Position numbers and translations under genes: made by a program
Part shown: positions 1-10,948 of the stretch, piece after piece
How the letters are laid out: each line of letters starts with the position of its first letter
Position numbering within the stretch: the stretch's first letter is position 1
The notes under the pieces: generated by a model
Told to the model about the DNA's origin: nothing
The model's database searches: none
The model's input: only the letters and a program-made list of their open reading frames with translations
Origin: Nitrospinaceae bacterium
GTDB taxonomy: Bacteria; Nitrospinota_A; UBA7883; JAJDBK01
DNA length: 64,000 bases
NCBI GenBank assembly: GCA_029261405.1
Contig: JAJDBK010000024.1
Coordinates: 27,650 to 91,649 of the forward strand
Reading direction: 5' to 3'

Positions 1-2
1 GC

Positions 3-725
3 TGGCTCCCCTTCGCCGCCGACGAGGTTTTCCATCGCAATTTTCATGTAGACCGTGATATCGATATCGGTTATCTCGGATCGATTACCGACCAGAAAAA
101 GAAATATTTCGCCGACCTTGAAAAAAACGGACTGAAAGTAATCACTAACGACCGCTACCTCTCTTACGATGAGATCGGTCAGTTCAACAGCCGATGCAAA
201 CTCGTCTACAATATCCTTGCACGCAGGGATATGAACATTCGCACCTTCGAAGCCTCTTATGCTGGCGCGCTGGTGGTGAACCAGTCGTGGATCGATGAGG
301 GTTGCGCGAAAATTTTTACGGATGGGCAGAGCATGGCGTTCCATTCGTTTACCGATGCCGCCGATGTCTGCAAAAAACTGCTTGCCAACAACCCTTTACG
401 TGAGCGGATGGCCGCCAATGCGGAGAAGATCGTGGCGTCGGGTCAAACATACCGTCACCGCATGGAGAAGGTTCTAAAAGTCCTTGAGCGGGGCGTAACG
501 GAGGAGCGGATCCAGCGGTCGAAAAGTTATACTGTCCCCGTAGCCACAGCTCTTACCTGCCTGAACAGGGATTTTAAATGGTATGATCGGGGGCTTGAAA
601 ACCTGCGAGTAGCCTTCTCCCGTTCATTTATTAAAACAACTTTATATCTTCTCAGCTACGCCTGGTGGAGAATTTGGGAAAAAATGGAAAAGATCGTCTG
701 GTCCTTCGGTAAGGCGCCGGTATGA
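3..725 (+). CDS. CgeB-like family 1 glycosyltransferase, 5' end outside window
   Basis: The reading frame is open from the window edge, so the N-terminal nucleotide of the gene is missing. The visible part matches the C-terminal half of CgeB/Glyco_trans_1_2-type glycosyltransferases: a stretch ending in [15 protein letters not shown], where the family places its conserved R-x-F-E sugar-nucleotide contact, then a helix rich in LL-N-P-x-R-x-x-M typical of GT-B C-termini. These enzymes add sugars to cell-surface glycans in the cytoplasm. The stop overlaps the ATG of the next gene (ATGA), so the two are translationally coupled, and the neighbours (nucleotide-sugar epimerase, heptosyltransferase) support an LPS or O-antigen role. 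Acceptor and donor cannot be read from the sequence. Confidence 0.8.
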   Translation, partial: WLPFAADEVFHRNFHVDRDIDIGYLGSITDQKKKYFADLEKNGLKVITNDRYLSYDEIGQFNSRCKLVYNILARRDMNIRTFEASYAGALVVNQSWIDEGCAKIFTDGQSMAFHSFTDAADVCKKLLANNPLRERMAANAEKIVASGQTYRHRMEKVLKVLERGVTEERIQRSKSYTVPVATALTCLNRDFKWYDRGLENLRVAFSRSFIKTTLYLLSYAWWRIWEKMEKIVWSFGKAPV

Positions 726-1789
726 GTGTGGCCCTGGTTACAGGCTCCTGTGGCCTGATTGGTTCGGAGAGTGTCCGGTACCTGGCAAAGCTCGGATTTG
801 TCGTCGTCGGTATCGACAACGACATGAGAAAATTCTTTTTCGGTGAAGACGCATCGACCAACTGGGTCCGCCACGAGTTAAAACAGATAGATGAATACGA
901 GCACCACTCCATCGATATCCGGGACAAGCGCGATGTGGAGAGGGTTTTTGCGGAGTACGGTTCCGATATCAATCTTGTCATCCACACGGCGGCCCAACCT
1001 TCCCACGACTGGGCGGCCAGTGACGTTATTACTGATTTCACCATTAACGCCAACGGCACGCTGAACCTGCTGGAGGCTACCCGCAAAAACTGTCCCGACG
1101 CGGTTTTTATTTTCACCTCCACCAACAAAGTGTATGGAGACCTGCCAAATGATCTGCCGCTAAACGAGCTTGAAACCAGATGGGAAATCGACACTTCGCA
1201 CCCTTATCACGAGCGGGGTATCGATGAGAGCATGAGTATCGACCAGTCGAAACACTCCCTGTTCGGAGCGTCAAAAGCCGCCGCCGATCTACTGACCCAG
1301 GAGTATGGAAGATATTTCGGCATGAAAACCGGTACGTTTCGTGGGGGCTGTCTCACAGGACCGGCCCATTCCGGGGCCAAACTACACGGTTTTTTATCCT
1401 ACCTTGTAAAAGTGATCCTGACAGGGGAGGAATACACCATATTCGGGTACAAGGGAAAACAGGTGCGGGACAATATCCATAGCGGAGATCTGGTCCGGGC
1501 CTTCCACCGTTTTTACGAAGATCCGGGAGTCGGCGAGGTCTACAACATTGGTGGTGGCAGATACAGCAACGTCTCGGTTCTGGAGGCCATAAACCTCGCT
1601 GAAGAAATTACGGGGAAAAAAGCTCGGTTTACTGTGTCAGAAGAGAACAGAAGCGGCGATCATATCTGGTATATAAGCGACATATCAAAATTTATGAACC
1701 GGTACGCAGGCTGGGGCATAACCCATGACATCACCGATATCATCACAGCCATCGCAGAAGAGACAGAGAGAAGACTCTCCGCCCGCTAA
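722..1789 (+). CDS. CDP-paratose 2-epimerase-like NAD-dependent SDR
   Basis: This 355-residue extended short-chain dehydrogenase/reductase has the NAD-binding glycine motif GSCGLIG at residues 8-14 and the IDNDMR...FFG segment typical of RfbE/CDP-paratose (tyvelose) 2-epimerases. The TSTNKVYG strand follows near residue 138, and FRGGCLTGP later matches the same subfamily. These enzymes interconvert CDP-linked dideoxyhexoses or related nucleotide sugars for O-antigen assembly in the cytoplasm. The usual catalytic YxxxK reads FGASK, with Phe in place of Tyr; I believe this variant occurs in RfbE-like relatives, but it leaves the exact reaction open. It overlaps the preceding glycosyltransferase by 4 nt and sits 3 nt before the next gene, so all three are probably one transcript. 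Confidence 0.82.
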   Translation: MSVALVTGSCGLIGSESVRYLAKLGFVVVGIDNDMRKFFFGEDASTNWVRHELKQIDEYEHHSIDIRDKRDVERVFAEYGSDINLVIHTAAQPSHDWAASDVITDFTINANGTLNLLEATRKNCPDAVFIFTSTNKVYGDLPNDLPLNELETRWEIDTSHPYHERGIDESMSIDQSKHSLFGASKAAADLLTQEYGRYFGMKTGTFRGGCLTGPAHSGAKLHGFLSYLVKVILTGEEYTIFGYKGKQVRDNIHSGDLVRAFHRFYEDPGVGEVYNIGGGRYSNVSVLEAINLAEEITGKKARFTVSEENRSGDHIWYISDISKFMNRYAGWGITHDITDIITAIAEETERRLSAR

Positions 1790-1792
1790 CAT

Positions 1793-2842
1793 ATGAAAAT
1801 TGATTCGGGCTCGGTAGACAAAATCCTGGTAATCCGTTTGCGGTCGATAGGCGACATTATCCTCGCAAACCCTACGCTTAACGCTCTGCGCGAAAAGTTT
1901 CCACGGGCCACAATCGATTTTCTGGTGGACGACATTTTCGAGGATGTTCTGCGCGGCAACCCGAATATCGATAATGTAATAAGCAATCTGAAAAATTTCG
2001 ATGGCATGAAGATCGGGCGGGACTTTGCTTTAATCAGGTCGATCCGTGAACGTGGTTACGATATGGTTGTGGACCTTCAGGGTGGACCGAGGGGCGCTCT
2101 TCTGACACTGCTCTCCGGCGCCAGGATCAGGGTAGGTCATCCTTTCAGGCTTCGTAACCGACTCGCTTATAACGTATACGGCGCTCATCCCGAAATAACG
2201 GACCACTCGTGGAAGGTTCAGTTCCTGACCATTACAGGTCTCGGAATTGATGTTCCTGGAAACCCGGTTTTTTTCCTGGATGTATCGGATAAGAAAAAGG
2301 AGCCTGTCAAAAAACGGCTGGAAAAAGCGGGATTTTCCTTCGACCGCCCCCTCTTCCTTCTCCATCCTGGCGCCAGAATAAAAGAGAAGAAACTTCCGCC
2401 GGAAAAAATGGGGATTATCGCCCGGTTTCTCGTGGACGAAAAAAACTGCGCGGTTATCCTGGCCGGAAACGAAAGCGACTCGAAGGATATCGAAAGGATT
2501 CGCAAGGCTTCCGGGTACGCCCTCCCCTACTTCACCGACCTTGACCTTGGCGAATTGATAGCGCTTGTAGATTTAGCCGACTGCCTGATCTGCAACGACT
2601 CAGGCCCGATGCATATAGCCGGCGCCCTCGACATTCCGACAGTGGCGATGTTTGGTCCGTCCGACCCACAGCTATGGGCGCCTATCGGAGGTAGAAAGAT
2701 CACACTAACCCCCACACCGATGGAGTGTATGCCTTGCGATCAGAAGAACTGCCCTTACCTCAACGATTTTTGTATGACCCGTCTATCAGTGAACGAAGTC
2801 AAGCGGGCCATCAACAGGCTGTCCACGAATTTTCATAACTGA
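1793..2842 (+). CDS. LPS heptosyltransferase-type glycosyltransferase, family 9
   Basis: A 349-residue GT-B fold protein of glycosyltransferase family 9 (WaaC/WaaF/RfaQ type). The N-terminus KILVIRLRSIGDIILA...P is the family signature, and the C-terminal half has CNDSGPMHIAGALDIPTVA followed by MFGPSDPQLWAPIG, the ADP-heptose-binding and catalytic region. Family members transfer heptose from ADP-heptose to the LPS inner core at the cytoplasmic face of the inner membrane. A C-terminal cysteine cluster (MECMPCDQKNCPY...CM) is common in the family. It begins 3 nt after the epimerase stop and closes the LPS segment; 126 nt with a promoter-like sequence separate it from the next operon. Exact acceptor unknown. 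Confidence 0.88.
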   Translation: MKIDSGSVDKILVIRLRSIGDIILANPTLNALREKFPRATIDFLVDDIFEDVLRGNPNIDNVISNLKNFDGMKIGRDFALIRSIRERGYDMVVDLQGGPRGALLTLLSGARIRVGHPFRLRNRLAYNVYGAHPEITDHSWKVQFLTITGLGIDVPGNPVFFLDVSDKKKEPVKKRLEKAGFSFDRPLFLLHPGARIKEKKLPPEKMGIIARFLVDEKNCAVILAGNESDSKDIERIRKASGYALPYFTDLDLGELIALVDLADCLICNDSGPMHIAGALDIPTVAMFGPSDPQLWAPIGGRKITLTPTPMECMPCDQKNCPYLNDFCMTRLSVNEVKRAINRLSTNFHN

Positions 2843-2862
2843 CTTCCGGTCTTTAAAAAGGC

Positions 2863-2891
2863 TTGATTGGACAGCTTGTCACCACTAGAAT
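2863..2891 (+). promoter_or_regulatory. candidate sigma70 promoter of the ketosynthase operon
   Basis: TTGATT (2863-2868), a 17-nt spacer and TAGAAT (2886-2891) give 4/6 and 5/6 matches to sigma70 consensus at ideal spacing. Transcription would start near 2898, leaving a leader of about 70 nt before the GTG of the ketosynthase gene. The leader also holds a partial inverted repeat (GTCCAT near 2911, ATGGAC near 2929). This suggests the operon is expressed separately from the LPS genes upstream. It is a visual match only. Confidence 0.45.
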
Positions 2892-2968
2892 GGTTCTTTC
2901 GTCCATTTGGTTACTTCTTATGGACAGGCACGAAGAAGAGTAATTGACTAATATTTCAGGATGGCGCA

Positions 2969-4219
2969 GTGGCTCTGGATTCCAGGATCGTAATTACCGG
3001 TATCGGGTTGACAGCGCCTAACGGCGACTCCCTTTCAGAATTCCGGAACTCCCTTTTAAACGGTATATCGGGTGTCGAAACCATAGAGACCCGGTACATG
3101 AATACCGTCCCGGCGGGTGTCTGCCATTTCGACCAGTATAAATACCAGAACAAAAAGCAGGTAAGAAGAGGCACCAGAGCCGGTTCCATATCGATTTACT
3201 GCGCAAACGAAGCAATTACGGACGCTGGATTGGATCTGGATGTACCGGGCAGGGACAGGGTCGGTGTTTTCCTCGGTATCACGGAACACGGCACTGTCGA
3301 AACCGAGAACGAAGTCTACAACCTCGGTCAGTACGGGAATGATGTAAAATTCTGGACCCATCACCACAATCCGAGGACGGTAGCGAACAATCCGGCTGGT
3401 GAAGTCACCCTCAATATGAAAATTTCGGGTCCCCACCTATGCATAGGCGCCGCCTGCGCCGCCGGAAACCTTGGCCTGATATACGGCGCACAGATGTTGC
3501 GATTGGGAGAGATCGACGTTGCGCTGGCGGGGGGGGTCTCCGAGAGTATCCACTCCTTCGGTATATTCGCAAGTTTCAAAAGCCAGGGCGCATTGGCCGT
3601 CAATGAAGACCCGGCAAAGGCGAGCAGGCCGTTTGACAAGGACCGAAACGGTATAGTCGTCGCCGAAGGGGGATGTGTTTATATACTCGAACGGCTGGAA
3701 GACGCTCTGGCAAGGGACGCTAAAATCTACGGAGAGATAGCAGGTTACGCCTACAACTCGGATGCGTCCGATTTTGTTCTTCCGAATCCGACCCGACAAG
3801 CGCAATGTATACGGCTCGCCTTGAAGAGAGCCGGAATGGCGCCCTCCGACATCGACATCGTAAACACCCACGGCACAGGGACAAAACAGGGTGACGAATT
3901 CGAGTGTCAGGCCATTAATGAAATATTCAATGGATCGGAAACTTCTTATATAAACAATACGAAAAGTTATATAGGTCACGCCATGGGCGCCGCCGGAGCG
4001 TTGGAGCTTGCAGGGAATATCCCTTCATTTACAGATAGTTATGTGCATCCTACGATCAACATCGACAACATCGACCCGGAATGCGAACTTAAAAACCTTG
4101 TAATTGGAACACCAAAAAAACTGGACCATGTGGATACGATTCTTAACAATTCGTTCGGAATGCTTGGTATAAACTCCGTAATAATCGTAAAACGATATAA
4201 AGGTTCCCTTGAAACTTAG
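2969..4219 (+). CDS. beta-ketoacyl-ACP synthase (KAS II-like)
   Basis: A 416-residue condensing enzyme of the thiolase fold. The catalytic Cys163 lies in CIGAACAAGNLGL, His301 in NTHGTGTKQGD and His337 in KSYIGHAMGAAG with Lys332 just before it: a complete Cys-His-His set, so it should both decarboxylate and condense. Such enzymes extend an acyl-ACP with malonyl-ACP. A GTG start is chosen because AGGA (2958-2961) sits 7 nt upstream; an ATG at 2961 is in another frame. It heads a same-strand operon with its own ACP, two FAD oxidoreductases and a ketoreductase, and is unlike housekeeping fabF, which normally neighbours fabG/acpP/fabD. I read it as the chain-building step of a dedicated acyl-ACP pathway; the product is unknown. 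Confidence 0.9.
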   Translation: MALDSRIVITGIGLTAPNGDSLSEFRNSLLNGISGVETIETRYMNTVPAGVCHFDQYKYQNKKQVRRGTRAGSISIYCANEAITDAGLDLDVPGRDRVGVFLGITEHGTVETENEVYNLGQYGNDVKFWTHHHNPRTVANNPAGEVTLNMKISGPHLCIGAACAAGNLGLIYGAQMLRLGEIDVALAGGVSESIHSFGIFASFKSQGALAVNEDPAKASRPFDKDRNGIVVAEGGCVYILERLEDALARDAKIYGEIAGYAYNSDASDFVLPNPTRQAQCIRLALKRAGMAPSDIDIVNTHGTGTKQGDEFECQAINEIFNGSETSYINNTKSYIGHAMGAAGALELAGNIPSFTDSYVHPTINIDNIDPECELKNLVIGTPKKLDHVDTILNNSFGMLGINSVIIVKRYKGSLET

Positions 4220-4279
4220 AACGGTTTACGCCATAATGCCGAATTCTGGTTTTTAGGTGCAAATTCAGGGAATGATAGA

Positions 4280-4531
4280 ATGACAAAAGAGGATATTAGT
4301 CAGGCGGTAATCGACATCATCCAGGAGATTCTTCCGGATGAGGATATGGGTGGGCTTGACCAGGAAAAGCCACTGCGCGACCAGCTTGAACTCGATTCCA
4401 TGGACTTTCTCGATATAGTTATGGAGCTACGCAAGCGTTATAGCGTCGAGGTTCCCGAGAAGGACTACATGGAGCTTAACACATTGCAAAGCACCGTCCA
4501 ATATCTCCAACCGAAAATGGAGAGCCTCTAG
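4280..4531 (+). CDS. dedicated acyl carrier protein
   Basis: An 83-residue, acidic four-helix carrier protein. The phosphopantetheine attachment site is Ser40 in LELDSMDFLDIVMEL, the DSxD/E-type motif of ACPs. AGGGA lies about 8 nt before the ATG. It would carry the growing acyl chain as a thioester for the ketosynthase 60 nt upstream. MDF in place of the usual LDL/VEL after the serine, and the placement beside a ketosynthase and CrtI-like oxidoreductases, suggest a specialised carrier rather than the housekeeping AcpP. Confidence 0.9.
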   Translation: MTKEDISQAVIDIIQEILPDEDMGGLDQEKPLRDQLELDSMDFLDIVMELRKRYSVEVPEKDYMELNTLQSTVQYLQPKMESL

Positions 4532-4549
4532 CTCCTTCATGGCGGCGGT

Positions 4550-5935
4550 TTGACCTACGATACAGTCATAATCGGCGCTGGCATGTCCGGCCTCGCAGCC
4601 GGAATCAGGCTGGCGCATTTCGATAGCCGGGTTCTTATCGTTGAAAAACATTTTCGCGAAGGCGGTTTGAACTCGTACTACACAGCTGGGGGCTACCCCC
4701 TCGACACCGGCCTTCACGCCATGACCAACTACGCCCCCAATGGTCCCAAATCGGCGCCGCTCAAAAAACTGTTGAGGTCCCTGCGGCTGAGGTTGTCAGA
4801 CTTTGACCTCACCCCTCAAACTACCAGCAAAATTGTTTTTCCTTTCGCAACACTCACCTTCAGTAACGATCTTGACCTTCTCAAACAGGAGGTTACCCAG
4901 AATTTCCCCAACCAGGCGGATAACTTCGTAAAACTGATAAAGGTGGTAAACGAGTACGATTTCGGCGATCTTGCAAGCGGAAGAAAAAGCGCTCGCAAGA
5001 TCGTATCTGAAATCATTACCGATCCTGACCTGCTGGAAATGATTCTCCTCCCGGTTCTATATTACGGGTCGGCGGAAGAGGACGACATCGATTTCTGGCA
5101 GTTTTGTATAATGTTTCAAAGCCTCTTCCTGGAAGGACTCGCCCGACCGCCCGGAGGTGTGCGGGTAATATTGTCCACGCTATTAAAGAGACTCGAAGAT
5201 GCGGGCGGAGAGCTTCGGTTTGGCGCCCAGGTTACCCGGATTGAAGAGACCGACGGAAAAGTCACGGCTGTCATACTTAAAGATGGCGAGCGGATTGAAT
5301 GCGGATCGGTACTCTCTTCGGCGGGACGGATCGAAACAACAGAATTGACCGATACCAAACCCCCTGACGATTCAGCCAGAGCGGGACAGCTTTCGTTTGT
5401 GGAATCGATTAACATTCTCGACAGACCGGCGAAGGAGCTGGGTGAGGATTCGACCCTGATCTTCTATTGTAATTCGGAAAAAATCAGGTACCGCAAGCCG
5501 GAGGAGCCGGTTGACCTCGATAGCGGAGTCATCTGTTTTCCTGGAAACTTCGATTATACGGATTCTTATAATGGTCCGGAAATGGTGCGGGTCACCCACA
5601 TGGCCGATTACGACTACTGGTTCGGAATCGAAGGCTTACAATATATGAAAGCCAAAGCCGACTGGCGACTCCGGTCCCTCGAAACCATCGCTAATGTCAC
5701 TTCCGATTTCAGGGATCATATAAAATTCAGCGACATATTTACGCCCGACACTGTGAGAAGATACACTGGTCACATAAACGGCGCCGTCTACGGATCGCCG
5801 GACAAGCTGAAGCGAGGAGTTACGAACCTCCGGAAATTATATATCTGCGGGTCGGATCAAGGTTATCTGGGTATAGTTGGCGCCATGTTAAGCGGAGTTA
5901 TCATGGCCAACGTAATCATGAAAGAGAAAGACTGA
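4550..5935 (+). CDS. CrtI/RetSat-like FAD-dependent oxidoreductase, first copy
   Basis: A 461-residue flavoprotein. The N-terminus [16 protein letters not shown] is a Rossmann FAD-binding motif (GxGxxG at residues 9-14), followed by [13 protein letters not shown], the phytoene-desaturase-type GG doublet. The C-terminus has [20 protein letters not shown], the second FAD contact of the CrtI/retinol saturase/amine oxidase group. Family members introduce, saturate or isomerise double bonds in hydrophobic chains, often at the membrane. The start must be TTG at 4550, because the nearby ATG at 4539 runs into a stop after four codons. It follows the ACP closely, and a second related flavoprotein lies 4 nt after its stop, so the pair may act together on an ACP-bound or released acyl chain (inference). 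Confidence 0.82.
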   Translation: MTYDTVIIGAGMSGLAAGIRLAHFDSRVLIVEKHFREGGLNSYYTAGGYPLDTGLHAMTNYAPNGPKSAPLKKLLRSLRLRLSDFDLTPQTTSKIVFPFATLTFSNDLDLLKQEVTQNFPNQADNFVKLIKVVNEYDFGDLASGRKSARKIVSEIITDPDLLEMILLPVLYYGSAEEDDIDFWQFCIMFQSLFLEGLARPPGGVRVILSTLLKRLEDAGGELRFGAQVTRIEETDGKVTAVILKDGERIECGSVLSSAGRIETTELTDTKPPDDSARAGQLSFVESINILDRPAKELGEDSTLIFYCNSEKIRYRKPEEPVDLDSGVICFPGNFDYTDSYNGPEMVRVTHMADYDYWFGIEGLQYMKAKADWRLRSLETIANVTSDFRDHIKFSDIFTPDTVRRYTGHINGAVYGSPDKLKRGVTNLRKLYICGSDQGYLGIVGAMLSGVIMANVIMKEKD

Positions 5936-5939
5936 GGCA

Positions 5940-7346
<1,407 letters not shown>

Positions 7347-7365
7347 TTATTTACAAGGATGTGTG

Positions 7366-8100
7366 ATGAGCGATTTTTCTGATCAGGTTGTGGTGGTAAC
7401 CGGCGGTACACGAGGAATTGGCAGGGCCGTATCGGAGTCCTTCCTGTTAAGTGGCGCGAAGGTTGTGGCGGTTTACGGTGGAAACGATACAGCGGCCAGA
7501 AGTTTCGCCAACGAGATGAATACAGAAAAGCTCGAGACAGTCAAACTCAATGTCTCCGACTACAATGCCGTCGAAACTTTTTTTGGAGATATTACGGAAA
7601 AGTATGGACGGCTCGACATACTGGTAAATAACGCAGGTATCAGGCGCGACTCCGTGGTGGGAATGATGAGCTTTGATAGCTGGAGTTCCGTAATAGATAC
7701 AAACCTTACCGGAACCTTTAGCATGTCGAAACAGGCGGTCCTGATGATGATGAAGAAACGGTACGGAAGAATCATAAATATCACAAGCCCCATTGGTGTA
7801 TTCGGCTTTGCGGGACAGGCGAATTACTCCGCCAGCAAAGCGGGTCAGGTGGCTTTCACCAGATCACTGAGTAAAGAGGTGGCCTCCCGGAAAATCACCG
7901 TCAACTGCGTCTCCCCAGGATTTATCGACACAGAGTTTATCGGCGATCTGTCGGATGAGCAGAGAGAGGCGTACCGGAAGATGGTCCCGGTAAAAAGGCT
8001 GGGTAAATCTGACGAAGTGGCAAGGTGTGTTCTTTTCCTGGCCGAGGAGGGGTCCTCCTACATCAACGGCGCCACCCTGGAAATCACCGGCGGGCTTTAG
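7366..8100 (+). CDS. FabG-like 3-oxoacyl-ACP reductase (SDR)
   Basis: A 244-residue classical short-chain dehydrogenase. TGGTRGIG at residues 12-19 is the NADP(H) motif, NNAG follows near residue 88, and the catalytic Ser (NITSPIG) and YSASK are intact. The C-terminus INGATLEITGGL is typical of FabG. It should reduce the beta-keto group made by the ketosynthase of this operon. The ATG at 7366 is preferred over upstream in-frame codons because AAGGA (7355-7359) lies 6 nt before it. No dehydratase, malonyltransferase or thioesterase gene is in the operon, so those steps would be borrowed from general fatty acid synthesis or are not needed. The last base of its TAG stop is also the first base of a 109-bp inverted-repeat element. 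Confidence 0.9.
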   Translation: MSDFSDQVVVVTGGTRGIGRAVSESFLLSGAKVVAVYGGNDTAARSFANEMNTEKLETVKLNVSDYNAVETFFGDITEKYGRLDILVNNAGIRRDSVVGMMSFDSWSSVIDTNLTGTFSMSKQAVLMMMKKRYGRIINITSPIGVFGFAGQANYSASKAGQVAFTRSLSKEVASRKITVNCVSPGFIDTEFIGDLSDEQREAYRKMVPVKRLGKSDEVARCVLFLAEEGSSYINGATLEITGGL

Positions 8101-8208
8101 GAGTCTGTCGGACTTAGGTGTTCGTCCGCGAGTAGTGCGACTACCCAGGATGGCTCGGTCGCACCACTATGTCGCTGTGGCCGCGCCCCCCTAAGTCCGA
8201 CAGACTCC
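8100..8208. repeat. 109-bp element with perfect 19-bp terminal inverted repeats (MITE-like)
   Basis: GGAGTCTGTCGGACTTAGG at 8100-8118 is exactly complementary in reverse to CCTAAGTCCGACAGACTCC at 8190-8208. Inside lies a second imperfect pair: AGTAGTGCGAC (8131-8141) against GTCGCACCACT (8158-8168), 10 of 11 matched. The whole could fold into a long cruciform or RNA hairpin. Size and perfect ends fit a non-autonomous transposable element (MITE) whose ends match some full-length IS elsewhere; no clear target duplication is visible. It could also terminate the upstream operon, although no T-run follows. Confidence 0.7.
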
Positions 8209-8323
8209 TGGACACACTTTTCGCTCTCCTTGCGCAACCGGCGGGTATAACCATATCGCAACAGTCGATGATCCTGTAGAATAACAAGCGTAACACTATT
8301 CCTATTCGGGGTTGACTGGGAAA

Positions 8324-10810
8324 ATGGTTCACGCTTCTGTTGTTCTAGATATTGTAAGCGTTGTCGTCACCCTCCTGCTCGTTTCGGCCGCTGTGCTGGC
8401 AGGTTCCAAACGTTTCAACTTTCCTTTCACCGTGGCCCTTACACTGCTAGGCATCTGGATCGCCTGGTTATCGGGCTACTATCCGGCCATATCGACACTG
8501 ACTCCCGGAACTGACACCCTTCCCGATATCATCATGTTTGTTTTTCTTCCGGCGCTGGTTTTCCAATCCGCATACGAACTCGACACAAAACTCCTGCGGG
8601 ACGACCTCTCCTCCGTGTTGGGTCTTGCTGTACCCGGTCTGTTGGTTTCCACGCTAATCATCGGCCTGATAGTTCATACGGTAACCCCTATAGGATTCCC
8701 CGAATCACTCCTGCTCGGCGCGATTTTGAGCGCCACCGACCCTGTGGCTGTTGTGGCGCTTTTTAAAAACCTCGGAGCCTCTCGGAGGTTAACGGTTTTA
8801 GTGGAGGGTGAGAGCCTCTTCAACGACGCCACGGCCATAGTGTTATCGAAGATCCTTATCATCATGGTGGCCGCCGAAGGTGTTTCATCGTATACGGTCC
8901 TGGATGGAGCCTTCGACTTCTTCACGGTCTTTACCGGCGGCCTGTTATTCGGAGCGATCCTCGGTCTTCTCGCGGCGGAAATCCTGGGCATGGTCCGTTC
9001 CGATCCGAATATCGAAATCACGATCGCCACTACGTTAGCTTACCTGTCGTTCCTTATCGCCGAAACGCTCCTGCATGTCAGCGGTGTCATGGCGACGGTG
9101 GCGGCAGGATTGGTAATGGGAAGCCGTGGCCGTATGAAAATATCGCCATCGGTACGACATTATCTGGAGAGTTTCCTCGAATATATGACCTTCATGGCTA
9201 CTGCGCTACTCTTCTTGTTCGTGGGGTTACAGATCAAACTTTCGGCGCTGGCTGAGGTCTGGTACCAGCTTTTATGGGTCATTGTGGCCATGCTTGTATC
9301 GAGAGCGCTGGTGGTTTACGGACTTGTTCCGTTGGTGCAACGTTATTCCCATTCGGAGCCTGTCAGCCTTCCTTACAGGACCGTCATATTCTGGGGCGGA
9401 CTGCGTGGAGCTATCGCTCTTGCCATCGTGATGAGTCTGCCGCCGTTAGAGCAACTGGAAAACTTTGTAACCCTCGTTACCGGGGCGGTCCTTTTTACAC
9501 TGCTCGCGCAGGGTCTGACCATGGACCGACTGGTACGAATGCTTCAACTCGATCACCCTCCCCTTTCAGACCGGTTCGCGTATATGGAAGGGCGGCTTGC
9601 CTCCAAACAAAGAGCCCTTGACCGTTCCCCCGAACTGATGGAGGGAGGATTGTTCTCCGGCCAGATAGCTCAAAGGCTCAAGGAGAGTTATACGAATGAA
9701 ATCGACCGGATAAAAACTGCGATAAGAGAGTTGCGCCGGTCGGAGCTCGACTACGAAAAAGAGAGAATATTACTAACGCTTCTGGCGTTTTCGGAAGAGA
9801 AGGCCATATACATAGAGATGCTCAACAAGGGACATTTGAGTGAGAAGGCGTTCCATGAATTATCTATTTCGCTCGACCTTCAGATCGACGCTCTACGACA
9901 TCAGACCGACTATAAAATCCCGAACTACCATCACCTGAAGAGACGCCGACTCGAAAAATGGTTCATTACAGCTCTTGATAAAGTCCCGATTTTATCGGTG
10001 GTAGGAGATCGTTTTCATATGGGCAGGATAGCCCAGGATTATGAAGTCGCCTGGGGCAGGTACCAGGGGGGTAGTCGCGTTCTTAAAGAGCTTGAAACAT
10101 TTACCCGCCACGAATCGCTCTCCGAAAAGGTTGTGGAGGATGTCAGCGCAATGTACGTAAAATGGAGAGAGACCGCGCGTGATCACCTCGATAACGACGC
10201 CGAACAGCTCCCAGAATTCGTCAACGCCATACAGGAACGACTCGGTAACCGGCTGATGCGAATCGCCGAAGTGGAGGCCATCGAAGAACAACGAAACCAC
10301 GGCGCTATACCAGAATCGGTGGCCGAAGAGATCCTCACAACCATTGCCCTCGACATGATAGCCCTCAAAGGGATGGAGAGATCCAAACTTAAATTCGAAC
10401 CGACGGAACTGCTCCAGAAAATTCCCTTCCTGTCGGGGTTGTCGAAAAACGCATTCTCCGCCATAGCCGGTGGAATCAAGTCGCGGGTATTCGCAAAAAA
10501 AGAGGTCATCATCCAGCAAGGGGAGAAGGGGGACGCTCTCTTTTTTATAACAAGAGGGGTCGTTCGGGTCTCTGTAAGTAATGAAGATGGGGAACGCGAC
10601 CTCGCTACCCTGATGGCGGGCGATTTTTTCGGGGAGATGGCCCTGCTACACTCAGCTCCCAGAGCCGCCACGGTAAGAGCTGTTACCGCCTGCTCCCTGT
10701 TCGAGCTAAATCGAAAAGTTCTTTTCTCCCTGATGCACACCTACCCCGTCATCAGAACCGCACTGGAGAATGCGGACCGGAAACGGCGGGAGGAGACGGA
10801 GCGGGAGTGA
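8324..10810 (+). CDS. CPA1 Na+/H+ antiporter with C-terminal cyclic-nucleotide-binding domain
   Basis: The first ~420 residues are a CPA1/NhaP-type antiporter with about twelve hydrophobic segments, ATDPVAVVALF and EGESLFNDATAIV (the ND ion-binding pair), and GLRGAIALAIVMSLP later. A long charged cytoplasmic region follows, then a C-terminal domain (about residues 685-815) with the cyclic-nucleotide-binding fold: KKEVIIQQGEKGDALFFI and the phosphate-binding-cassette-like GDFFGEMALLHSAPRAATV, whose FGE...RAAT core is conserved. It exchanges Na+ or K+ for H+ across the inner membrane, with probable gating by a cyclic nucleotide. The start is uncertain: ATG 8324 is used, but TTG 8312 is in frame, and no strong ribosome site favours either. 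Confidence 0.9.
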   Translation: MVHASVVLDIVSVVVTLLLVSAAVLAGSKRFNFPFTVALTLLGIWIAWLSGYYPAISTLTPGTDTLPDIIMFVFLPALVFQSAYELDTKLLRDDLSSVLGLAVPGLLVSTLIIGLIVHTVTPIGFPESLLLGAILSATDPVAVVALFKNLGASRRLTVLVEGESLFNDATAIVLSKILIIMVAAEGVSSYTVLDGAFDFFTVFTGGLLFGAILGLLAAEILGMVRSDPNIEITIATTLAYLSFLIAETLLHVSGVMATVAAGLVMGSRGRMKISPSVRHYLESFLEYMTFMATALLFLFVGLQIKLSALAEVWYQLLWVIVAMLVSRALVVYGLVPLVQRYSHSEPVSLPYRTVIFWGGLRGAIALAIVMSLPPLEQLENFVTLVTGAVLFTLLAQGLTMDRLVRMLQLDHPPLSDRFAYMEGRLASKQRALDRSPELMEGGLFSGQIAQRLKESYTNEIDRIKTAIRELRRSELDYEKERILLTLLAFSEEKAIYIEMLNKGHLSEKAFHELSISLDLQIDALRHQTDYKIPNYHHLKRRRLEKWFITALDKVPILSVVGDRFHMGRIAQDYEVAWGRYQGGSRVLKELETFTRHESLSEKVVEDVSAMYVKWRETARDHLDNDAEQLPEFVNAIQERLGNRLMRIAEVEAIEEQRNHGAIPESVAEEILTTIALDMIALKGMERSKLKFEPTELLQKIPFLSGLSKNAFSAIAGGIKSRVFAKKEVIIQQGEKGDALFFITRGVVRVSVSNEDGERDLATLMAGDFFGEMALLHSAPRAATVRAVTACSLFELNRKVLFSLMHTYPVIRTALENADRKRREETERE

Positions 10811-10948
10811 TTTACCCACCGATGGAAAAGACCATGTTGCGTCACAAGTCTCACAAGTTCGTGTCTGGAATCATCGTATACGCTATACTCATCTCCGTAC
10901 TTTGTCTGTAATTATTGCGAAATCACCCGATTTTATATCCTCTGTATT

